From a virus, in IMG/VR virus record IMGVR_UViG_3300024239_000011, positions 479,036 to 543,035 of that record: 64,000 nucleotides of DNA. The stretch is one strand, 5' to 3'. Position 1 is the first letter of the stretch, and each line of letters opens with the position of its first letter. The notes beneath the pieces were generated by a model that did not search any database, was not told the DNA's origin, and was given only the letters and a program-made list of their open reading frames with translations. The position numbers were made by a program, and so were the translations under genes. Shown in pieces: positions 25,679-32,790 of the stretch.

Positions 25679-26398
25679 ATGAAAGTCAGCGAGCTAGTTG
25701 GTTCCCAAGAAATCCTCCAATACATCCAGTTCCATGAGGAACTTAATCCTACTCTTTGGGAAAATAAACACCTAAAGCAGGAAGTTCGCGACAAGCTCTT
25801 GGAGATCGCGGACGAGTTCTATGAGTTCCTAGAGCTTCCGAACCTAGAGATCATTGACATCATTTTCTGTGGCTCAAATGCTGCTTTTAATTACAGCAGC
25901 TTATCTGATATCGACTTGCACCTTCTGGTCGATATGAGCAAGATCGACTGTGAGCGATTGGCTGAGAACTTCTTTAACACCAAGAAGACCTTGTGGAACA
26001 AGCTGCACGAAATTGAGATCAATGGGTTCAGTGTCGAACTCTATGTCGAAGACGTGAAGAACCCGGTGAATGCCGCTGGCATCTATAGCGTCAAGCATGA
26101 TCGGTGGAAGAAAGAACCTACCCCGTCGAAGCCGGGTATTGATGACACGTCGTTAGTTTCCAAGACGAATCAATATATCGATGCCATTGATTCGTTGATG
26201 GCATCTGAACCGGCCAAGGGTGAAGTGCGTGCCCTACTGGACGACATTTATGCTCTACGCAAAGCTGGTCTGGAAACCGGTAGTGAATTTTCAATCGAAA
26301 ATCTCACATTCAAAAGTTTGCGCAATCTCGGTTATATGGACAAGTTACGCGGTTATATCATCAAAGCCAGCGACCGGGAAATGTCGATCTACAACTAA
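25679..26398 (+). CDS. Nucleotidyltransferase-fold protein, putative injected protein
   Basis: 239 residues. IIFCGSNAAFNYSSLSDIDL (about 60-79) is the nucleotidyltransferase signature GS-x10-D-x-D, with a third acidic residue likely in VELYVED (about 119-125). Known relatives add nucleotides to tRNA, antibiotics or proteins. The N-terminus MKVSELVGSQE fits the shared late leader thought to target proteins into the head. Expressed from a late promoter with an anti-RBS hairpin. Substrate unknown. Confidence 0.65.
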   Translation: MKVSELVGSQEILQYIQFHEELNPTLWENKHLKQEVRDKLLEIADEFYEFLELPNLEIIDIIFCGSNAAFNYSSLSDIDLHLLVDMSKIDCERLAENFFNTKKTLWNKLHEIEINGFSVELYVEDVKNPVNAAGIYSVKHDRWKKEPTPSKPGIDDTSLVSKTNQYIDAIDSLMASEPAKGEVRALLDDIYALRKAGLETGSEFSIENLTFKSLRNLGYMDKLRGYIIKASDREMSIYN

Positions 26399-26400
26399 TC

Positions 26401-26447
26401 TTGAAAATATTCCGCGTCCAGTGTATCCTTCGTCGCCTTTGACGGAG
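26401..26447 (+). promoter_or_regulatory. Host-type promoter with promoter-embedded anti-RBS arm
   Basis: TTGAAA (26401-26406), 17-bp spacer, TATCCT (26424-26429). CTTCGTC (26428-26434), ahead of the expected +1 near 26436, pairs with GACGGAG (26441-26447), the ribosome site of the 26455 gene (7 bp, one G-U). Confidence 0.65.
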
Positions 26448-26454
26448 ATTTCCT

Positions 26455-27192
26455 ATGACGTTGCCGCCCGAGCGTATTGGGTATAAGGGACAGAGCTACA
26501 AGATCGTCGTGGATGACGATGAGTGTGGACCCTATGTGATTGGTTGGACCAATGACCCGAACCAACCGGTCGCACACCTCAATACCCGTCCGGGATGGAG
26601 CAACGCTCGCGTCGAGAAAGTGTCATTGTGGCGTTTCCCTCTTCAAAATAAGCGCATCACCACCACGAATGATTCGATGTCGTTTGTGGGGAAGGATTTC
26701 GCGTGCGAAACCGAACTCCCATTACCGCCGCATGTTGGTGCGTTCGGTACCGTGCGCCGACATCATGTACATGAAGGGGTTGATCTCTACGCATTGAATG
26801 GAGAACCTGTGTATGCGGTCGAGGATGCTGTTGTGGTTAACATTGTCCAATTCACCGGAGAAGGCGTTCATACCCCGTGGTGGCACGATACTTGGGCTGT
26901 GATGGCAGAAGGTGCCGCTGGGGTCGTCTGCTATGGGGAAATCGTTCCACTGCCCTCGTTGGTCCCCGGAGCGAGTTTGGTCGCTGGGCAATTGGTCGGA
27001 CACGTCAAGACGGTCCTGAAGAAGGACAAGGGGCGTCCGATGTCCATGCTTCATCTGGAACTGTATCAGCACGGGATCACGGAACCCATCAGCGTGGAAC
27101 AGCATATCGAGAACCCTGGCGTCCCGGTAAAGATCGAAGAGACGCCGTTGCTCGACCCAACCCCATTCCTTTTGGAGGCAACCCATGACTGA
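26455..27192 (+). CDS. M23-type peptidase-like protein, 245 aa
   Basis: The C-terminal half has the LytM/M23 layout: HEGVDLY (H106, D110) with GEPVYAVEDAVVVN after it, GVVCYGEIV, a glycine-lined turn, and MLHLELY (H200). Two zinc ligands and one catalytic histidine are present, but the first His of the usual HxH is Met198, so activity is uncertain. M23 enzymes cut peptidoglycan cross-links. The N-terminal 90 residues are unassigned. Overlaps the small membrane-protein gene after it. Confidence 0.6.
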   Translation: MTLPPERIGYKGQSYKIVVDDDECGPYVIGWTNDPNQPVAHLNTRPGWSNARVEKVSLWRFPLQNKRITTTNDSMSFVGKDFACETELPLPPHVGAFGTVRRHHVHEGVDLYALNGEPVYAVEDAVVVNIVQFTGEGVHTPWWHDTWAVMAEGAAGVVCYGEIVPLPSLVPGASLVAGQLVGHVKTVLKKDKGRPMSMLHLELYQHGITEPISVEQHIENPGVPVKIEETPLLDPTPFLLEATHD

Positions 27193-27331
27193 CGACGAAG
27201 AACGGTTGAAGAACTTGGTTTTGTTCAAGTTCTATGGTACGGACAAGGAAATGGAGGAAGCTGCCCCGTTCTCCTTTGCCGTGCTGGCGGTGATCATCGT
27301 TGGCGGCGTGCTTTACGCTCTGTTCAAGTAA
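27185..27331 (+). CDS. Small single-pass membrane protein, 48 aa
   Basis: ATG at 27185 overlaps the peptidase-like gene's stop (8-base overlap). Charged N-terminus, then a transmembrane helix (about residues 29-46, FSFAVLAVIIVGGVLYALF) and a terminal Lys. Coupling to an M23-like gene suggests a lysis-related or envelope role, as with holin or spanin partners, but this is inference. Confidence 0.6.
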   Translation: MTDDEERLKNLVLFKFYGTDKEMEEAAPFSFAVLAVIIVGGVLYALFK

Positions 27332-27370
27332 GGAATCACTGATGATCACGAATACAACCACGTTGACCTG

Positions 27371-27416
27371 ATCAATGTGTTGTTGGATGAGCGATCAATG
27401 TGTTGTTGGATGAGCG
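27371..27416 (+). repeat. Perfect 23-bp tandem duplication
   Basis: ATCAATGTGTTGTTGGATGA plus GCG occurs twice back to back (27371-27393, 27394-27416). The unit is not a multiple of three. Removing one copy restores an open frame across 27341-27478 that ends at a TGA, so the duplication shifts that frame. The frame has no good start codon now. Confidence 0.85.
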
Positions 27417-27472
27417 TAAGTTCAGACCCGCTCACCCCGACCTGTCTAAGTATTTCGGCACAAAAGGATTAT

Positions 27473-27958
27473 ATGATGCTTGAAGTGGTAGTGGTGCGAG
27501 TTGAAAACGTGACGAATCATCCTACGCGGGATAGTTTAACAATTAACACTTTATCGGATGGTGCTATCGCAGTGAGTAATCGAAATGACAATGGAACACC
27601 GCGATATGTTATTGGGGATTTAGTTGTAAGAATCCCCGAGCGCGCCATCGTTCCCGAATGGCTGCTGAAGCATCAGCATTGTTGGGACGAAGCCAAGGGC
27701 AAGGGCACCTGTGCCGGTTCCAAGGGCAACCGCGTCAAGAACCGCAATTTTGATGGTATCGCCTCGGAAGGCATGCTATTCGCTGGTACACAGGATAACA
27801 AGTATGCTCCTGACATTGAACCTCCCGAGGGTGAAGAGAACGATAAGTTGTACAAGAGCGGGCGCATTTTGGTGATCCGAAATGAATCCTCCGATGATTA
27901 TTTCTTCCAAGGTGATTCGGTCATCGACTTCCTCGGGATCACCGAGTGGGAAGGCTGA
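27473..27958 (+). CDS. OB-fold tRNA-binding/RNA-ligase-N-like protein, 161 aa
   Basis: Start at the first ATG of ATGATG (27473), five bases after AAAGGA. The N-terminal VVVVRVENVTNHPTRDSLTI matches the EMAP/tRNA-bind OB pattern (V-x-HPxxDxLxI) also found at the front of DRB0094-type RNA ligases. The adjacent GDLVVRIPERAIVPEW strengthens this. No ligase nucleotidyl motif (KxxG) is visible, so it may be a stand-alone RNA-binding domain. Confidence 0.5.
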   Translation: MMLEVVVVRVENVTNHPTRDSLTINTLSDGAIAVSNRNDNGTPRYVIGDLVVRIPERAIVPEWLLKHQHCWDEAKGKGTCAGSKGNRVKNRNFDGIASEGMLFAGTQDNKYAPDIEPPEGEENDKLYKSGRILVIRNESSDDYFFQGDSVIDFLGITEWEG

Positions 27959-27963
27959 TCGTG

Positions 27964-28317
27964 ATGTCCGATAATCATTGTCCCGAGTGTAAGACACCCC
28001 TGGATGAAGTTCCTTTCTATGACTGCCGTCGCGCAGAAATGGAAGGGAACATTTTCTTCGTTCGGGAGGATATCGCAATAACCCCGGCAGATGGGATGTG
28101 CATCACCAATCGGTGGTGGGCATTTCACCCGGAAAAGGGGTTGGCGTTTTACTACGTTGCAGACGGGTTCTACGGCACCCCCGAACCGTGCCCGCAGTGC
28201 AATAATGACGAGTCCACGGCACGGAAGCTTATTGCCGATCTTCTTCCCGATCTTCAAGTGAAATTTGTGCCGGTAGTCTTCCTGGCGCATGCCCGTCGTA
28301 TCGCGAGGCAACACTAA
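27964..28317 (+). CDS. Hypothetical zinc-binding protein, 117 aa
   Basis: CPEC (residues 6-9) and CPQC (about 78-81) are far apart, framing a possible zinc site. The centre is aromatic (NRWWAFHPEKGLAFYYVADG). GAAGG precedes the ATG. No family recognised. Confidence 0.6.
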   Translation: MSDNHCPECKTPLDEVPFYDCRRAEMEGNIFFVREDIAITPADGMCITNRWWAFHPEKGLAFYYVADGFYGTPEPCPQCNNDESTARKLIADLLPDLQVKFVPVVFLAHARRIARQH

Positions 28318-28333
28318 ATACCAGCATGCTGGT
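28314..28333 (+). promoter_or_regulatory. Late promoter with palindromic, leaderless start
   Basis: CTAAATA at 28314-28320, five bases, then ATG at 28326. A 14-nt perfect palindrome ACCAGCATGCTGGT (28320-28333) is centred on the ATG. In read-through RNA it could fold; transcripts starting at the A of ATG lack the left half. Confidence 0.7.
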
Positions 28334-29018
28334 AGAAGAAATTTCCCTGACTGCTGAACATGTAATCACTGCAATTAAACATGATTGCAGTGATTACATT
28401 GCTTTGCTTGCTGCGGGGACACCACCGCTTGTACGCGGTCTGGCTGGCTACACCGTCCCATTCAAACTCAACGAAATTCCCCGTCCGAACCGCGACCGAC
28501 ACGAAGAGAATCTTTGGTTGGAAGTTCTGGCTGACCGGTATCTGACTGAGTTGGGGATTGAAGCTAAGCGTCTGCAAAGTTGGTTCGCCACGTCTGATCA
28601 GAACATGGCAGAGCAATATGCTCGTGATGGTGGATCACTCTATTACGTGTTTCCTAAGAACGGCGTGCCTTATGCTCACACAGATTCTACCTACGATCTC
28701 CACCTCTCCGCAGAGAACTGGGTGTATCAGGATGGGATCGACATTCTCGATGAGAAGGGACTTAGTGAGGGGCGCCTTGCAGCCATGTTGCATGACTGCA
28801 ATGGCGACCTCAGTACGTTTTCAATCTATGTCCGCCATTCCCCACAGGTGATGGCGTTTTTCTATCGCTACTTCTTAGGGCGACGCGGCTTCACTGACCA
28901 GCATTTGCCCCAGGCGATGCAGCGCGGTGTAGAAGTGTGGTTCAAGGGTCCGTATCACATGATTCGGACAGATCAAAACCACATGATGTCGTTGCTTACT
29001 TCCACAGCGGCCAAGTGA
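28326..29018 (+). CDS. Hypothetical late protein, 230 aa, leader-type N-terminus
   Basis: No domain recognised. MLVEEISLTAE fits the M-x-V-x-E-I leader shared by seven late genes. The 5' coding part contains a 16-bp perfect inverted repeat (28360-28375 with 28384-28399). Mixed alpha/beta with conserved-looking Trp and His. A small gene on the other strand overlaps its end. Confidence 0.65.
   Translation: MLVEEISLTAEHVITAIKHDCSDYIALLAAGTPPLVRGLAGYTVPFKLNEIPRPNRDRHEENLWLEVLADRYLTELGIEAKRLQSWFATSDQNMAEQYARDGGSLYYVFPKNGVPYAHTDSTYDLHLSAENWVYQDGIDILDEKGLSEGRLAAMLHDCNGDLSTFSIYVRHSPQVMAFFYRYFLGRRGFTDQHLPQAMQRGVEVWFKGPYHMIRTDQNHMMSLLTSTAAK
28360..28399 (+). repeat. 16-bp perfect inverted repeat inside coding sequence
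   Basis: ATGTAATCACTGCAAT at 28360-28375 and its exact complement at 28384-28399 with an 8-nt loop, 34 nt after the predicted leaderless start. As RNA it forms a strong hairpin over codons 12-25. Confidence 0.8.
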
Positions 29019-29103
29019 ACAGCACGCTCACGATGTAAGTCAATAGTGAGAGAGCGATATAAAAAGAAAACATATAGACGCCATATGCGACGTTTGTAGG
29101 CAT
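28996..29103 (-). CDS. Tiny membrane protein, 35 aa
   Basis: ATG at 29103 with GAGG eight bases upstream. The protein is nearly all hydrophobic or aromatic (YGVYMFSFYIALSLLTYIV, residues 7-25), i.e. one membrane helix, ending Trp-Lys. A late-type TAAATA with a hairpin (ATGTTGC/GCAACAT) precedes it on the same strand. It overlaps the end of the opposite-strand 28326 gene. Holin- or host-membrane-targeting roles are possible. Confidence 0.5.
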   Translation of the reverse strand: MPTNVAYGVYMFSFYIALSLLTYIVSVLFTWPLWK

Positions 29104-29117
29104 AACGACCTCGTGAT

Positions 29118-29142
29118 TGGATGTTGCATTGCAACATATTTA
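29118..29142 (-). promoter_or_regulatory. Late promoter-like GGTAAATATG with hairpin
   Basis: TAAATA on the minus strand (about 29135-29140), followed by the palindrome ATGTTGCAATGCAACAT. It lies about 33 bp before the 35-aa membrane gene. Confidence 0.5.
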
Positions 29143-29168
29143 CCGATGTTTGGTTATACGGAGCCATG

Positions 29169-29183
29169 CTAAATACGCATATG
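29169..29183 (+). promoter_or_regulatory. Late promoter placing +1 at the start codon (leaderless)
   Basis: CTAAATA (29169-29175), five bases CGCAT, then ATG at 29181. No ribosome site precedes the ATG. Confidence 0.65.
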
Positions 29184-29363
29184 TATAATCCAGAAGAATT
29201 CCCCTATTGTGCCTACACATCATCCGGATCACTGGTATTCGAATATGCACGCCAAGATGGTAGTCATATCGAAGTGTTGGATCGTGGTCAGCTACGATAT
29301 TTCTTTGTGGATGATTTCGTATTGAAATTGAAGAAACGTGAAAATGATTCATCGACTGGATAA
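29181..29363 (+). CDS. Hypothetical late protein, 60 aa
   Basis: Not recognised. The frame extends back to 29121, but the leaderless late start at 29181 is better supported. Begins MYNPEEFPYC; beta-rich with aromatic residues, basic C-terminus. Confidence 0.6.
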   Translation: MYNPEEFPYCAYTSSGSLVFEYARQDGSHIEVLDRGQLRYFFVDDFVLKLKKRENDSSTG

Positions 29364-29398
29364 ATCAAAAAAGATATTGCAGTCAGATGCTAAAGTTG

Positions 29399-29405
29399 CT
29401 AAATA
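29399..29405 (+). promoter_or_regulatory. Late promoter CTAAATA before tRNA-Asn
   Basis: CTAAATA ends 11 bp before the 5' end of tRNA-Asn, so the precursor would have a leader of about six bases. A tRNA under late control is unusual. Confidence 0.6.
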
Positions 29406-29416
29406 GGTTTAGTTGT

Positions 29417-29727
29417 TCCGGCGTAGCTCAGTTGGTAGTAGCATCTGACTGTAGATATGCAGCTTCCATCAGTAATGATGGTCGAATAACTGGGTGAATT
29501 CGGGGAAACCCTAGTAATAGGGCAATCCCGAGCCAAGCCAGGGGAAGGTCGTGGTACCCTGGAAGGTGTAGAGACTAGGTGGTGAGGAACCAATCCAATA
29601 AACCACCCGCGAGCGCCCAGCACCCTAACAAGTAATGTTGAGGGTGATGATATAGTCCACTTCCGATAGTAATATCGGGTTAAGTGTAATCAGAGTGTCG
29701 CAGGTTCGAGTCCTGCCGCCGGAACCA
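29417..29727 (+). tRNA. tRNA-Asn (GUU) interrupted by a group I intron
   Basis: Exons 29417-29452 and 29687-29727. Joined: acceptor TCCGGCG/CGCCGGA, anticodon stem TCTGA/TCAGA with loop CTGTTAA (anticodon GTT), T loop TTCGAGT, discriminator A and CCA. The D arm carries one extra base. The unspliced reading would suggest GTA (Tyr) but leaves a six-base loop, so Asn is preferred. The intron lies between positions 35 and 36, as in tRNA-Lys. Confidence 0.85.
29453..29686 (+). ncRNA. Group I intron (IC3-like) in tRNA-Asn
   Basis: 234 nt. P1 pairs exon CTGT with intron GCAG (U-G at the splice site). Blocks AATTCGGGGAA, AATCCCGAGCCAAGCC, GGTGTAGAGACTA and ATATAGTCC are present in order, nearly identical to the tRNA-Lys intron, and the 3' end is G. 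Peripheral stems differ from the Lys copy. No open reading frame inside. Confidence 0.85.
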
Positions 29728-29745
29728 ATTATCGAGATTTTACCA

Positions 29746-29970
29746 ATGACCAAATCATGTTGTGGCGCGGTGTTTTGCTCATGCGAGCAGGAAACTAAAC
29801 ACAAAGAAAAATCTGTGGAGTTTTCAACGCTCCCAAATGTTGCTGTTAGCACCCCACCCCAGGTTACCGAAACCGCCATGACGGCGGTGGCAACGGACGC
29901 GGCGCTGGATGTGGTTGGTGGACTTCTTGAAGGGATCGGAGAAGTCATAGGGGGAATTCTTAGTGCATAA
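29746..29970 (+). CDS. Small Cys-rich protein, 74 aa
   Basis: Begins MTKSCCGAVFCSCEQE (four cysteines in 11 residues), then a Thr/Val/Ala linker and a C-terminal glycine-zipper-like GGLLEGIGEVIGGILSA. Could be a small metal-binding or membrane-active peptide. Ribosome site weak. Its stop lies inside the terminator stem. Confidence 0.5.
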   Translation: MTKSCCGAVFCSCEQETKHKEKSVEFSTLPNVAVSTPPQVTETAMTAVATDAALDVVGGLLEGIGEVIGGILSA

Positions 29971-29985
29971 GAATTCCCCCTGTCT
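29950..29985. terminator. Bidirectional intrinsic terminator
   Basis: 13-bp perfect stem GGGGGAATTCTTA/TAAGAATTCCCCC around GTGCA, between convergent genes 29746 (+) and 29996 (-). Confidence 0.85.
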
Positions 29986-29995
29986 TATGCCATAA

Positions 29996-30664
29996 TTACA
30001 AAAGATGTGTTCCCGCCTTTGAGAACAGCATCAGACCTTTCCGACCACCAAGGTGATGTGCCAAATTTTCCGGGACATTGTTCACCGCGATCAGAGTGAT
30101 CGGGGTGGTGTTCACGAAAACTCGCTTCCCCAGGAGGGTACTGATCTCGCTTACCGATTTATCGGTGTAGACGAGATGGGCGTTCTTGGCATCCGACCGA
30201 CGTTTGGTGTCAGCGAACACGGCGCCAGCTATCAGTGCAGGGGTGACACGGGTGGTTCCACGCTCGGTAAGCACAAACCACTCATAATTCATATCCAAAA
30301 CTTCGACTTGACGCAGCGTCTTGAATTCAACGCCCGACATGTTGCCCAAACGGTCGTGTAGAATGGTATGCTCGGTTGTATCGGTGACTTTAACAATCAC
30401 TATATTGTCGATTTGTTCTTGGATGAAACCTTGGCGCGACGGGGTATCTTGAGTACCGGTGTCAACCCCGCTCAATACCGCATCACAGTTTTCCAGGGTT
30501 GATGTCAGATATTCAGGAGCATCGTAGATATCGGTTGACAGGTGGTAGCGGTCATTCGTCATGCGTTCGACACGAACCAAATGTCCCCGTAAATAGGCAG
30601 CGGGATAATTCATCCCAAACATCAAGCCATAGCGAACGGGGGAGTGTGTCGAACGTCGTTCCAT
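29996..30664 (-). CDS. Hypothetical protein, 222 aa
   Basis: Not recognised. ATG at 30664 chosen (AGAGGTG six bases upstream) over the GTG/ATG run before it. Beta-rich first half, several Thr/Asp-rich strands. Stands alone between a host-type promoter and the bidirectional terminator. Confidence 0.65.
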   Translation of the reverse strand: MERRSTHSPVRYGLMFGMNYPAAYLRGHLVRVERMTNDRYHLSTDIYDAPEYLTSTLENCDAVLSGVDTGTQDTPSRQGFIQEQIDNIVIVKVTDTTEHTILHDRLGNMSGVEFKTLRQVEVLDMNYEWFVLTERGTTRVTPALIAGAVFADTKRRSDAKNAHLVYTDKSVSEISTLLGKRVFVNTTPITLIAVNNVPENLAHHLGGRKGLMLFSKAGTHLL

Positions 30665-30692
30665 GATCATCACCTCTTATTGGTTCGATCAC

Positions 30693-30721
30693 TGTAACAA
30701 CCCTATCGGGCAAATGCAATG
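30693..30721 (-). promoter_or_regulatory. Host-type promoter TTGCAT-N17-TACAGT
   Basis: -35 at 30716-30721 and -10 at 30693-30698 on the minus strand, ahead of the 29996-30664 gene. TGATC just after the -10 can pair with GATCA at the start codon. Confidence 0.55.
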
Positions 30722-30728
30722 GGACAGG

Positions 30729-31727
30729 CTATGTTTGCTGTTTCTCTGCAATTAGAGCTTTCCAGCGGTCAAACGCCCGAACAATCCCCGTCAGCCCGTG
30801 TTCTTCCTCGCCATTTTTATTACGGTACAAATCCACGAATTGATTCTTGGCAATGTCAAAGTTGTTGCTGCCGTATCCGGCACCTAGGCTTGGACTCGCC
30901 CATCGTACCGTCGCCCGAACTTTTTCCGGGGTAACCGGCGGTGTGGGCATCTTATCGTTAGTTCCCAAACCACGAATACGCTCTGGTTGTTTTGGATTTA
31001 TTTCGTCGGTGAAAATCTTAATGACGATGTACTGGTTATCACCCTCTTCAATACGAACCTGAGATACAATTTGGAATGCATCTGAGTAGCGCAGGCGTTC
31101 CTTTTTTGCTGGTTCAATAGTAACAGTGCCATAATTCTTACCAATTTCTGCTACCTGTTTTGCAACTTCTTGGACTTGGGTATACCCACTTCCTTTGGAA
31201 CGATCCATGCCGATGATATTAATGCAACGTGGATCAAGTACAAGAAGTTGAACCTCAGAAGTATGAATCGACATGGTATCATCAAAGACGGCATCATACC
31301 CCATCGACCGCAGCATCTTGTTGAAAGCTCCGATGATTTTGCCATTACCATTCTCATAAGCAAAATACGCTTGAAGCATACTCCAAACCATATCCACGCG
31401 CTTATGGATGTTCTCTGGTGGATATTGCTTCATGTATGCCGTGTACTTGTTGGTGATCCCCACCGTATCAACAATCGTTTCAAGTTCTTCTTGGGTGATG
31501 CGGGAGAGGTCGAGTATCCGTGCGGTTGGCTTCAACGTCGCACGGAATTTGTAGGGCATTTTGGTCCAATATGAATGAGGTTCAAAATCCGCTGGGAAGA
31601 AATACAGCCCGGCGGGGTCTTGGTGCGACGGATTGGTATTGATTTTCAGTACCGGAATGCGGCTGTAATGCACCCAAACCGACGCCCATTCATCTATACT
31701 TTCATTGAGTATGGCATTTAAAATCAT
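30729..31727 (-). CDS. ADP-ribosyltransferase-like protein, putative injected effector
   Basis: 332 residues. VHYSRIPVL (His20), PAGLYFFP (Tyr43) and MGYDAVFDD...TSEVQLLVLDPRCI (about 145-170) follow the H-Y-E/Q layout and the typical SEVQxxVLDP strand of ART-fold enzymes. The N-terminus MILNAILNE ends in L-N-E, a T4 prohead-protease-type site. It is the second gene of an operon whose first gene carries the shared late leader. T4 Alt is likewise an injected ART, so an analogous role is inferred. Catalytic competence is not shown by sequence alone. Confidence 0.5.
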   Translation of the reverse strand: MILNAILNESIDEWASVWVHYSRIPVLKINTNPSHQDPAGLYFFPADFEPHSYWTKMPYKFRATLKPTARILDLSRITQEELETIVDTVGITNKYTAYMKQYPPENIHKRVDMVWSMLQAYFAYENGNGKIIGAFNKMLRSMGYDAVFDDTMSIHTSEVQLLVLDPRCINIIGMDRSKGSGYTQVQEVAKQVAEIGKNYGTVTIEPAKKERLRYSDAFQIVSQVRIEEGDNQYIVIKIFTDEINPKQPERIRGLGTNDKMPTPPVTPEKVRATVRWASPSLGAGYGSNNFDIAKNQFVDLYRNKNGEEEHGLTGIVRAFDRWKALIAEKQQT

Positions 31728-32122
31728 GGGATAATTTTCGCCTCGATCAGTTTTGTGTGAAGTTTTGGAAGGTGGCGTTTGACCGATTCAAAATTTTGAA
31801 GTTTGCCCCAAAGTGGATGAGCCTTAACGGATGCCGGTGGTTCGGGAAGTCTTGATTTCGGGAGATCAATCTGCTTGGGGGAATTCAATGGGTTTTGCTT
31901 ATGTGAGAACATTTTAATGATGTATTCCCGTAGCAAACGAAGTTCCCGCACTAACCCTATGAGTTCCTTGATTAAGCTATCGTTCTCACCATGATCTTCC
32001 CGTTGAGCTTCTTTTTTTAATCTTGTTATTACACGGTCGATATATTGGACAACAATTGCAGGGGAATTTGCGGCGTTATTTCCCGTTCCACTATCTTCTT
32101 GAATCAATTCGGTGATTTTCAT
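31724..32122 (-). CDS. Putative internal head protein, 132 aa
   Basis: MKITELIQEDSG is the clearest case of the shared leader and closely resembles the start of T4 Alt (MELITELFDED). Both ITE and IQE fit the [LI]-x-E cleavage rule. After it comes a helical, basic body with a Pro-rich tail. GGGAGGG precedes the ATG. Its stop overlaps the ART-like gene's start (ATGA). Confidence 0.65.
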   Translation of the reverse strand: MKITELIQEDSGTGNNAANSPAIVVQYIDRVITRLKKEAQREDHGENDSLIKELIGLVRELRLLREYIIKMFSHKQNPLNSPKQIDLPKSRLPEPPASVKAHPLWGKLQNFESVKRHLPKLHTKLIEAKIIP

Positions 32123-32143
32123 GGAACCCTCCCGGTTTTCTTT

Positions 32144-32150
32144 TATTTAG
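32144..32150 (-). promoter_or_regulatory. Late promoter CTAAATA
   Basis: CTAAATA on the minus strand, 21 bp before the 31724-32122 gene; drives the putative internal-protein/ART operon. Confidence 0.65.
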
Positions 32151-32157
32151 TTCTCCA

Positions 32158-32186
32158 TTGACATTACCAAGTTGCGCGTTTAGATT
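32158..32186 (+). promoter_or_regulatory. Host-type promoter TTGACA-N17-TAGATT
   Basis: -35 at 32158-32163, -10 at 32181-32186; drives the 32230-34059 operon, divergent from the late promoter at 32144. Confidence 0.7.
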
Positions 32187-32229
32187 GTTTGGTACCTTCA
32201 CGGGTGCTTAGACGACGGAGTATCGAGAC

Positions 32230-32790
32230 ATGTTGTCGATAGTGGAATTTGCATACAATGGTCCCAAGTCGAACTTCGGGGGTGGTGGGTCCGACGAAGC
32301 GTTGACCAAAGCCTCCAAAAAAGTTGCGCGGGCATTGAACGATATGGGCTTCAAATGGCGGTTTACCTATCGTTGGCCCGATGGCTCGTGCTATTGTCTC
32401 GTGGTGTCACCGGAAACCGGAAGCGCCCTCTGCGATTTGATCAATGCAAAATTGCGCCAGCGTCGTGGTAAGTCGCGTATGGTTCGCGCAAAGAACGCAG
32501 ACGTAATGTGCCCGGTAAACTCACATGGTGGGAGTATGAATTACTCGCTCTATGGTGAGTTTCTTGGAATGCGTTCGTATGATGGTCATCGCATCAAGGT
32601 TATTGATGTGGCGGATCACGAGGAATTCTTGAACACCCGGTTCGCGTCTGGGAATGATGATGTGATCATTCTGCGACATGGGGATCAGGTTCGTTTCCTG
32701 CGGGATCGGTGTGGTCTGGAACATCATCGCCCTGGTCAAACTTGCCATGTGCGGTGGGTTTCTGCAATTCTTGAGAAGCAAGCCGCATGA
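32230..32790 (+). CDS. Hypothetical protein, 186 aa
   Basis: Not recognised. Central basic patch (LRQRRGKSRMVRAKN) and a beta-rich C-terminal half. First gene of a four-gene overlapping operon (ends ATGA with the next). Confidence 0.65.
   Translation: MLSIVEFAYNGPKSNFGGGGSDEALTKASKKVARALNDMGFKWRFTYRWPDGSCYCLVVSPETGSALCDLINAKLRQRRGKSRMVRAKNADVMCPVNSHGGSMNYSLYGEFLGMRSYDGHRIKVIDVADHEEFLNTRFASGNDDVIILRHGDQVRFLRDRCGLEHHRPGQTCHVRWVSAILEKQAA

Noticed and set aside
29417-29460. Reading tRNA-Asn as tRNA-Tyr (GTA)
   Set aside because: Without proper splicing at the U-G site the anticodon loop has six bases; the U-G splice pair and terminal G of the intron give a seven-base loop with GTT.
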